A DNA stretch of 5,534 nt, taken from assembly GCA_903890885.1 (NCBI GenBank), contig CAITCX010000227.1, forward strand, positions 1-5,534. Direction: 5' to 3'. Below, piece by piece: positions 1-4,357 of the stretch. The position numbers and the translations under genes are program-made. The stretch's first letter is position 1; every line of letters starts with the position of its first letter. Source of the DNA: an uncultured Dehalococcoidia bacterium. GTDB lineage: Bacteria; Chloroflexota; Dehalococcoidia; Dehalococcoidales; UBA3254. The notes under the pieces are model-generated. The model was not told the DNA's origin, made no database searches, and worked only from the letters and a program-made list of their open reading frames with translations.

Positions 1-317
1 CTGCTGCACACTGAATATCAACCCAGGCCTGTGTATAGAAAATAGATTTGGAAATCCCGAAATCAACGAGGTATTTTCTTTCGCTTGTCTGGACCACCAA
101 ATCCAGGCTGTCCGTTGATGCTTCAGTCTCCAGGTACGCAGCAGGGCGAATTGGTGCCTGAACGGAGCATTGCTTGACACTATTTTTAAGCTTTACTATC
201 TAATGCGATTATTGTATCATATATATCGAGTTATAAGAATAACCTGCATATGCCAGCATGATTTGACGTATAAAACCCAATCAAATTGCGCATACTTATT
301 TATACAGGAGTAAGGTA
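1..317. other. Intergenic region without a confident gene
   Basis: No convincing complete gene is seen here. On the minus strand one frame is open from about position 199 down to position 1. From about 157 to 4 it reads like real protein, with alternating hydrophobic strand patterns such as DSLDLVV and KYLVDFGI, but it has no ATG, GTG or TTG before position 100. It could be a decayed or 5'-truncated gene that continues beyond the left edge. On the plus strand a competing short frame ends at a TGA near 116-118 and could equally be the tail of a gene from the left. The rightmost 140 bases are AT-rich and hold promoter-like elements and an 8-base palindrome GCATATGC at 246-253. No U-tailed hairpin was found. 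Confidence 0.5.
174..204 (+). promoter_or_regulatory. Candidate sigma70 promoter for the flavoprotein gene
   Basis: A perfect -35 hexamer TTGACA lies at 174-179. The best -10 match is TCTAAT at 199-204 (5 of 6 bases), with a rather long 19-base spacer; TATCTA at 197-202 gives a 17-base spacer but a poorer match. Transcription would start near 211 and leave a leader of about 105 bases before the ATG at 318. The call rests mainly on the perfect -35 and the AT-rich surroundings, so it is tentative. Confidence 0.35.
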
Positions 318-944
318 ATGAAATTATTAGCCGTTTCTGGGAGTAGAAATCACGATGGACAGACTGCCCGTCTATTAACCGCTGTCTGTAAGGGTTTCGC
401 TGAAGCCGGAGGGACTACAGAAAGCGTCTTTTTACCCGATTTGAAAATAGAACGCTGCCGTCAGTGCGATCCTGATGGTTGGGGCCCGTGTCGTCGTACA
501 CACACCTGTATTATAGAAGATGATTTCCAATCTTTGTTAGTAAAAATAAAGTCTGCGGATGTCCTGGTATTTGCTAATCCAGTATATTTTGGTGACCTGT
601 CTGAAAGTATGCGTACGTTGTTAGAAAGATTACGCAGGACCAATTCACCTGGCGGCCCGGCCCAGGCGGCCAGGCCAGGTCAACAGGCGCCAGCAGCGCC
701 AAATATTCAACAGCCCAGAACCCCCGCTGTTGGAATATGTTTGGCAGGCGGCAGGGGTTTTGGATCTCCGGGATGCTGCGCTATTCTTGATAGTATGCTG
801 CAGGGATGCGGTTTCGAAATCATAGACATGATCGCGGCACGGCGACAAAATATCGAACTGAAATTGAGTATTCTTGATATTACCGGAAAATGGCTGGTAA
901 AGAGACCGCCATCAAACGAAGGAAATCCTCCGCCCAGAGAATAG
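318..944 (+). CDS. Flavodoxin-family NAD(P)H-dependent oxidoreductase (Isf-like flavoprotein)
   Basis: A cytoplasmic flavoprotein of 208 residues. The N-terminus shows the FMN phosphate-binding loop of the flavodoxin/NADPH-dependent FMN reductase fold: beta strand MKLLAVSGS, then GSR..GQT at residues 8-16. The second flavin-contact segment is ANPVYFGDLSE (86-96), followed by MRTLLERLRR. A third loop, LAGGRGFGSPGCC (142-154), fits the isoalloxazine-side glycine loop. Four cysteines at 47, 50, 58 and 64 (CX2CX7CX5C) lie where archaeal iron-sulfur flavoproteins carry the compact CX2CX2CX5C cluster motif, so a [4Fe-4S] centre is possible but unproven. Between residues 111 and 135 there is a Pro/Ala/Gln-rich linker that the fold does not need. 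The ATG at 318 has AGGAG at 306-310 with 7-base spacing. A kinase gene follows after a short gap. The family call is secure; the electron donor, acceptor and substrate cannot be read from the sequence. Confidence 0.85.
   Translation: MKLLAVSGSRNHDGQTARLLTAVCKGFAEAGGTTESVFLPDLKIERCRQCDPDGWGPCRRTHTCIIEDDFQSLLVKIKSADVLVFANPVYFGDLSESMRTLLERLRRTNSPGGPAQAARPGQQAPAAPNIQQPRTPAVGICLAGGRGFGSPGCCAILDSMLQGCGFEIIDMIAARRQNIELKLSILDITGKWLVKRPPSNEGNPPPRE
647..680 (+). repeat. GC-rich inverted repeat inside the flavoprotein gene
   Basis: ACCTGGC at 647-653 is exactly complementary to GCCAGGT at 674-680. Inside it GGCC (654-657) pairs with GGCC (668-671), leaving a two-base bulge and a loop of about ten bases. 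The hairpin lies in the segment coding for the Pro/Ala-rich linker and is much richer in GC than the surrounding DNA. It has no U-tract, so it is not an intrinsic terminator. Confidence 0.5.
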
Positions 945-994
945 TATTGCTGCGATCGGGATAAATGTCACGAGAAGCATTACTCAATAAAGAT

Positions 995-998
995 GGAG
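995..998 (+). promoter_or_regulatory. Ribosome binding site that favours the kinase start at 1004
   Basis: GGAG at 995-998 stands five bases before the ATG at 1004. The in-frame ATG further upstream at 965 has only GGGA ending about three bases before it, which is too close for good initiation. The intervening 13 residues (MSREALLNKDGAI) lie outside any recognised domain, so 1004 is preferred. Confidence 0.5.
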
Positions 999-1003
999 CT
1001 ATT

Positions 1004-2341
1004 ATGTTGAAAAACAACCCTGAAAAACCTTCTAAATTTTCGACAGACTCAGCAAAGGACTTCCAAAAGCAAGCCGAAGAGATCGCTCTGCAAAGAGCTA
1101 ACAAGCCGCCAGTAAAGATCGAACCCTTATCGCCGGATGAAAAGTTGTTGCACCTTCACAATCTACAGGTGCAGCAAATCGAACTGGAACTACAGAATGA
1201 GGAACTACGCCGGATTCAGATTGATCTTGAAGAGTCGAGAGAGCGGTATTTCGAACTGTATAACCTGGCCCCGGTGGGTTACTGCTCCATCGCCGAAAGT
1301 GGGATGATCATTGAAGCCAACCTCACTTTAGCCATGTTGCTGGGAGTAAACAAGGGTTCGCTGGATGGGAAGCCGCTCGGCAACTACATTTACCAAGAGG
1401 ACCAGAATATCTACTACCTGCACAGGAAACTACTTTTTAAAACCGGCGAACCTCAAATTTGTGAAATGCGCATGTTGAAAAAGGACGGTACTAAATTCTG
1501 GGCGAATATGGAGGCTATCCTGGTAAAGCAAGGCAACGGCCCTCTTGCTTGCCGAACCAGTATCAGCGATATCACCAAGAGGAAAGAAGCAGAACAGCTG
1601 CTGAAATACGCCAAGGACGAATTAGAGTTAAAGGTAGCAGAGCGTACTTCAGAACTTGCCACGGCCAATGCCTATCTGCAGAGCTTTGCCAATCGCATGG
1701 TACAGGTGCTTGAAGAGGAAAAAAAGGGCATCGCCCGCGACTTGCACGACCAAGTCGGCCAATCTTTAACCGTCCTTAACCTGATGATCAACCAGGCTTC
1801 GCGGCAGAAAAGCGAAAAGGCCAACCAAACACTAGCTGAGGCTCAAAAAGTTATTAGCGATTTAATTGGGCAAATAAGAGAAATATCGCTTAACCTGCGG
1901 CCCAGTATGCTGGATGATCTGGGGCTGTTGCCAGCCCTGACCTGGCACATCGAAAGGTACGAAAAACGCACCAGGATCAAAGTCATCTTCAACCACAACG
2001 GCCTGGAGCGTAATTTCACGCGCCCAATAGCTGAGACTGTTTACCGGGTGGTGCAAGAAGCTCTCACTAACGTAGCCAGATACGCGGCAGTAGAAGAGGT
2101 GCAAATTGACGCCTGGGCGGACAACTCACACTTAACTATAATGGTAAAGGACAGCGGAAGAGGATTCGATCCTGCCAAGGTTGCCGGCACCGGTTCTTTC
2201 GGGTTGCGCGGGATGAGTGAACGTCTCTTTGCAGTAGGAGGCACTTTTAAGGTGGATTCAGAACCGGGATCAGGAACGACATTGCAAGCGATTATTCCCT
2301 TGAATGAAGATTCTGACTGTAATAATTTACCAGCCAAATAA
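1004..2341 (+). CDS. Soluble PAS-domain sensor histidine kinase, HisKA_3 (NarX/DesK, HPK7) type
   Basis: A 445-residue kinase counted from the ATG at 1004 (458 if started at 965). A charged N-terminal tail and a helical, Gln/Glu/Leu-rich segment (about 50-85, around LQVQQIELELQNEEL) lead into one PAS domain (about 83-192) ending in DITKRKEAE. A coiled-coil linker leads to the dimerisation domain with the phospho-acceptor His248 in RDLHDQVGQ. Its DxxxQ motif (Asp249, Gln253) is the phosphatase signature known for the HPK7 group. The conserved LRPSMLDDLGLLPAL follows. The HATPase domain has the N-box Asn356 (EALTNVARYA), DSGRGFD (383-389) and SFGLRGMSER (398-407). No signal peptide or membrane segment is seen, so it should sense a cytoplasmic cue. 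No response regulator lies within the window. The flavoprotein gene just upstream suggests, without proving, a redox-related signal. The domain call is secure; the ligand is unknown. Confidence 0.9.
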   Translation: MLKNNPEKPSKFSTDSAKDFQKQAEEIALQRANKPPVKIEPLSPDEKLLHLHNLQVQQIELELQNEELRRIQIDLEESRERYFELYNLAPVGYCSIAESGMIIEANLTLAMLLGVNKGSLDGKPLGNYIYQEDQNIYYLHRKLLFKTGEPQICEMRMLKKDGTKFWANMEAILVKQGNGPLACRTSISDITKRKEAEQLLKYAKDELELKVAERTSELATANAYLQSFANRMVQVLEEEKKGIARDLHDQVGQSLTVLNLMINQASRQKSEKANQTLAEAQKVISDLIGQIREISLNLRPSMLDDLGLLPALTWHIERYEKRTRIKVIFNHNGLERNFTRPIAETVYRVVQEALTNVARYAAVEEVQIDAWADNSHLTIMVKDSGRGFDPAKVAGTGSFGLRGMSERLFAVGGTFKVDSEPGSGTTLQAIIPLNEDSDCNNLPAK

Positions 2342-2353
2342 TAATTGCAATTA
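2342..2353. repeat. 12-base perfect palindrome over the rpsF -35 element
   Basis: TAATTGCAATTA is its own reverse complement and fully covers the -35 hexamer. It is nested in an outer inverted repeat, CAGCC at 2331-2335 and GGCTG at 2356-2360. The position would suit an operator, but AT-rich palindromes also arise by chance. No regulator binding this site is known to me. Confidence 0.4.
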
Positions 2354-2372
2354 CAGGCTGTTATGCTATAAT
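2345..2372 (+). promoter_or_regulatory. Strong extended -10 promoter of the rpsF operon
   Basis: The -35 is TTGCAA (2345-2350) and the -10 is a perfect TATAAT (2367-2372), with a 16-base spacer. TG at 2364-2365 followed by one base before the -10 makes it an extended -10 element. Transcription should begin near 2379 and give a leader of about 55 bases before rpsF. The promoter begins directly after the kinase stop codon, which separates the housekeeping block from the upstream genes even though no terminator is visible between them. Confidence 0.75.
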
Positions 2373-2381
2373 TAAACCAGT

Positions 2382-2412
2382 CTATTGAGCAAAGTGCCGG
2401 TAGAAATAATAG
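2382..2412 (+). promoter_or_regulatory. Small hairpin in the rpsF leader, possible S6:S18 autoregulatory site
   Basis: CTATT (2382-2386) can pair with AATAG (2408-2412), plus one G-U pair, enclosing a loop that contains GTGCCGGT. Many bacteria control rpsF operons through a leader element with a conserved CCG that is bound by the S6:S18 complex. Here the presence of a CCG in the loop and of both rpsF and rpsR in the operon fits that idea. The stem is short and the consensus was not tested, so this is a weak candidate. Confidence 0.2.
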
Positions 2413-2434
2413 TTTTTGGGGAAAAAAGGAAATA

Positions 2435-2758
2435 ATGGTAACGACAAATGAAGCAACGATCGAAGTAACAAAAGGCAATGATTATGAACTAGTGATCATA
2501 GTTCATCCAGAGGTCGCAGATGATGCCCTGGAACCGTTAATCAATGGCATAACCCAATATATTACCGGTAAAGCAGGGACTATTATTGAAATTGCGCGCT
2601 GGGGCAGGAAGAAACTGGCCTATCCGATCAAACATGTCATGGAAGGCACCTACGTTTTATTCAAGTTCCAGCTTGACCCGTCAGCCAATAAGGAACTGGA
2701 GACCCATCTGAAGATTACTGAGAAGATCATTCGCTATTTACTGATTAAGAATGATTAG
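2435..2758 (+). CDS. rpsF: 30S ribosomal protein S6
   Basis: Ribosomal protein S6, 107 residues. It binds 16S rRNA in the platform of the small subunit as a heterodimer with S18. The family hallmarks are the first strand NDYELVIIVHP (15-25) and the signature RWGRKKLAYPIKH (55-67), followed by EGTYVLFKFQ. About 14 residues (MVTTNEATIEVTKG) precede the usual N-terminus of the fold, a modest extension. The ATG at 2435 has AAAGGA at 2425-2430 with four-base spacing and is supported by the promoter just upstream. It is the first gene of the presumed operon, and ssb follows after 12 bases. Confidence 0.97.
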   Translation: MVTTNEATIEVTKGNDYELVIIVHPEVADDALEPLINGITQYITGKAGTIIEIARWGRKKLAYPIKHVMEGTYVLFKFQLDPSANKELETHLKITEKIIRYLLIKND

Positions 2759-2759
2759 T

Positions 2760-2767
2760 AAGGAGGT
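2760..2767 (+). promoter_or_regulatory. Consensus Shine-Dalgarno sequence of ssb
   Basis: AAGGAGGT lies three bases before the ATG at 2771, a full match to the 16S rRNA tail. It fixes the start of ssb and shows that the extra N-terminal residues ahead of the OB fold are really translated. It is the best ribosome binding site in the window, suggesting high ssb translation. Confidence 0.85.
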
Positions 2768-2770
2768 CCG

Positions 2771-3223
2771 ATGGAAAACCAGCAGACCGGTCAAAGGTTC
2801 GGGGGATCTTCCAGCTTAAACAAGGTGATGATTATAGGGAACCTGGGCAGTGAACCTGAAATGCGTTTTACTCCAGGGGGAGTACCGGTGACCAGTTTCA
2901 GAGTGGCTACCAATCGCGTCTACAAGACTCAGGACGGTGAGCGCAAGGAAGAGACTGAATGGTTTTCGGTAGTGGCCTGGCAAAAGTTAGCAGAGACCTG
3001 TAATCAATATTTAGTTAAAGGCATGAAGGTCTACTGTGAAGGCAGGCTGCAAACTCGCACCTGGGAAGGTCAGGACGGAACGAAGCGCTACCGTACAGAA
3101 GTCATCGCTACCCAGGTAATATTCCTGGATAAAAAAGCGGCCAGTCCTGCTGCGGAAAGCAGCACCAGCAGCGGTGAAGAAGCCGAAGCCGGAGACATCG
3201 AACCGCAGGATCTGCCCTTTTAG
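2771..3223 (+). CDS. ssb: Single-stranded DNA-binding protein
   Basis: SSB of 150 residues, which coats single-stranded DNA in replication, repair and recombination, normally as a homotetramer. The OB fold spans about residues 16-122, beginning LNKVMIIGNLGSEPEMRFTPGG and containing the base-stacking aromatics Trp64, Phe65, Trp70 and Trp98 (TEWFSVVAW, RTWEGQDG). The low-complexity Ser/Ala/Glu linker (about 123-140) ends in the acidic tip DIEPQDLPF, which docks partner proteins such as RecO, RecQ or the clamp loader. Most SSBs begin at the LNK stretch; this one carries 15 extra polar residues (MENQQTGQRFGGSSS), confirmed by the consensus ribosome binding site. Its place between rpsF and rpsR is the widely conserved arrangement. 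Confidence 0.97.
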   Translation: MENQQTGQRFGGSSSLNKVMIIGNLGSEPEMRFTPGGVPVTSFRVATNRVYKTQDGERKEETEWFSVVAWQKLAETCNQYLVKGMKVYCEGRLQTRTWEGQDGTKRYRTEVIATQVIFLDKKAASPAAESSTSSGEEAEAGDIEPQDLPF

Positions 3224-3275
3224 CAGTATTATACAATAGAAATTATATAGTTAAGAGATAGGGAGTTTAAACAGA

Positions 3276-3575
3276 GTGAATAACACTAAAACAATCAAAC
3301 CAAAGAGAAAATGGGAGGGTTCCAAGTACGTTCCCAAGCGAAAAGTTTGCTCTTTCTGCAGCGATAAGCTCGATGTAGTAGATTATAAGGATGCCAGCAA
3401 ACTGCGTCAGTATATTTCCGAAAGGGGCAGGATTGATCCCCGCCGTAAAACCGGTACCTGTGCCAAGCACCAGAGAGCAGTGGCAATCGCTATCAAGAGG
3501 GCCAGGCATCTGGCTTTGATCCCGTACACCACCGAGCATGTTCACTTGACCGGCGGAGTAGGAATCAGGTTTTAA
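3276..3575 (+). CDS. rpsR: 30S ribosomal protein S18, zinc-binding type
   Basis: Ribosomal protein S18, 99 residues, partner of S6 in the small-subunit platform. The core [21 protein letters not shown] and the stretch [37 protein letters not shown] are diagnostic. Cys25, Cys28, Cys62 and His65 form a CXXC...CXXH set typical of the zinc-retaining form of the protein; many other S18 proteins have lost these residues. The C-terminus is about 15 residues longer than in short S18 proteins. The start is a GTG at 3276 preceded by GGGAG at 3261-3265 with a rather long ten-base spacing. The 52-base gap after ssb is AT-rich and I see no terminator in it. Confidence 0.97.
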   Translation: MNNTKTIKPKRKWEGSKYVPKRKVCSFCSDKLDVVDYKDASKLRQYISERGRIDPRRKTGTCAKHQRAVAIAIKRARHLALIPYTTEHVHLTGGVGIRF

Positions 3576-3608
3576 TAATTAAAGTAGAAATCTTAAAAAT
3601 CTAAAAAT

Positions 3609-3613
3609 AAGGA
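3609..3613 (+). promoter_or_regulatory. Ribosome binding site of rpmH
   Basis: AAGGA at 3609-3613 is six bases before the GTG at 3620. It supports the GTG as the rpmH start and argues that the ATG at 3637 in the other frame, which has no comparable site, is not the main initiation point in this stretch. Confidence 0.6.
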
Positions 3614-3619
3614 ACTTTT

Positions 3620-3763
3620 GTGGCTACAAAAAGAACATGGCAACCCAAGAAAATTCCCCGCAAGAGGGAACACGGTTTTTTGAAGAGAATGCTCAGTCGC
3701 GGCGGCCAGGATGTATTAAAAGCGAGACGGTTGAAGGGACGCAAGAGATTAACTGTAGTATAA
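3620..3763 (+). CDS. rpmH: 50S ribosomal protein L34
   Basis: L34, 47 residues, one of the smallest proteins of the large ribosomal subunit. The whole family signature is visible: KRTWQ at 4-8, Arg14, then GFLKR at 19-23, followed by a basic helix ([19 protein letters not shown]). The start is GTG, read as methionine, with AAGGA six bases upstream, and the gene ends at the TAA at 3761-3763. It overlaps the open rnpA frame completely. An annotation that uses only ATG starts would overlook it and give a spurious N-terminus to RnpA. The order rpmH-rnpA-yidD is one of the best conserved in bacteria. No DnaA-box cluster was noticed nearby, although this block often sits near the replication origin. 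Confidence 0.96.
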   Translation: MATKRTWQPKKIPRKREHGFLKRMLSRGGQDVLKARRLKGRKRLTVV

Positions 3764-3789
3764 CTGCTGCCTCTTCTAGCGGACGGAAC

Positions 3790-4122
3790 TTGCGAAAGAA
3801 AGAGCACCTCACGAAGCCGGAACAATTCGATCTGGTTTATAAAGAGGGAGGTACGCAAACCGACCGCTATTTGGTAATGAAAGCCAGACCGAGTCAACTT
3901 GAGTTTACCCGCTATGGTATTTCTGTTAGCAAGCGCATAGGTAACGCCGTGGTCCGCAACCGTGTTAAGCGGGTATTGCGGGAAATTTTAAGATTAAACG
4001 ATCTTAAACCCGGTTGGGATATAGTAATGATAGCCCGTAACCCGGCTTCCGGTGGAGACTATGCTCAGCTTAATAAGTCAGCCGTCAATCTACTCTCCAG
4101 GGCTGGGATCACAGTGAAGTAA
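3790..4122 (+). CDS. rnpA: Ribonuclease P protein component
   Basis: Protein subunit of RNase P, which with the RnpB RNA removes the 5' leader of tRNA precursors. The start chosen is the TTG at 3790 (MRKKEHLTKPEQFDLVYKEGG), giving 110 residues, the usual family length and N-terminus. The RNR motif GNAVVRNRVKRVLRE at 51-65 is the conserved basic helix that contacts P RNA; ISVSKRIG precedes it and the PGWDIVMIAR strand follows. The Shine-Dalgarno before TTG is poor (GGACGG, close by), so coupling to rpmH, whose stop lies 26 bases upstream, is likely. The same frame is open back to 3583, with an ATG at 3637 that would give 161 residues by running through rpmH. The Thermus RNase P protein is made in this long, overlapping way, so the longer form cannot be excluded. 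yidD starts one base after the stop. Confidence 0.93.
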   Translation: MRKKEHLTKPEQFDLVYKEGGTQTDRYLVMKARPSQLEFTRYGISVSKRIGNAVVRNRVKRVLREILRLNDLKPGWDIVMIARNPASGGDYAQLNKSAVNLLSRAGITVK

Positions 4123-4123
4123 A

Positions 4124-4333
4124 ATGAAAACACTGGCTCTGGGAATGATAAGGTTATATCAAGAGACGATATCTCAAGTGGTACCGTCGCGGTGCCGTTA
4201 TAGACCTACCTGCTCGGAATACACCTCTGAAGCCATCAGCAAATACGGCTTTTTTAAAGGGATCTGGATGGGCACCAAACGTATTGCGCGTTGCCATCCG
4301 TTTCATGAAGGCGGGTATGACCCGGTACCCTGA
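4124..4333 (+). CDS. yidD: Membrane protein insertion efficiency factor YidD
   Basis: YidD, 69 residues, a small protein of the inner face of the cytoplasmic membrane that assists YidC-dependent insertion. The family features are the amphipathic N-terminal helix (MKTLALGMIRLYQ), the cysteine core CRYRPTCSEYTSEAI (24-38), KYGFFKGIWMGTKRI and the final RCHPFHEGGYDPVP. Cys24, Cys30 and Cys57 are the conserved ones. The length is within the family range, near the short end. The ATG at 4124 lies one base after the rnpA stop; no good ribosome binding site is seen, so translation is probably coupled to rnpA. Confidence 0.95.
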   Translation: MKTLALGMIRLYQETISQVVPSRCRYRPTCSEYTSEAISKYGFFKGIWMGTKRIARCHPFHEGGYDPVP

Positions 4334-4357
4334 TTATTGAATGGGGGTAATTGATAG

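Noticed and set aside
131..160. CAGGTAC...GTGCCTG hairpin as an intrinsic terminator
   Set aside because: The seven-base stem includes a G-U pair and has a 16-base loop, and no U-run follows directly.
2382..2417. Leader hairpin followed by TTTTT as a terminator or attenuator
   Set aside because: The stem is only five A/U-rich pairs plus a wobble with a large loop, too weak for termination.
2041..2478. Minus-strand reading frame of 145 codons opposite the kinase end and the rpsF promoter
   Set aside because: It covers the conserved HATPase domain and the rpsF start on the other strand and has no recognisable family features.
3571..3583. TTTAAT-A-ATTAAA after rpsR as a terminator or operator
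   Set aside because: It is pure AT with a one-base centre and cannot form a stable hairpin; it is likely compositional.
3576..3640. Replication origin next to rpmH
   Set aside because: No TTATCCACA-type DnaA boxes were seen and no dnaA gene is present in the window.
3637..3789. N-terminal 51 residues of a 161-residue RnpA as the main product
   Set aside because: The stretch overlaps rpmH, lacks a good ribosome binding site and does not resemble the RnpA N-terminus. It was kept only as a hypothesis in the findings.
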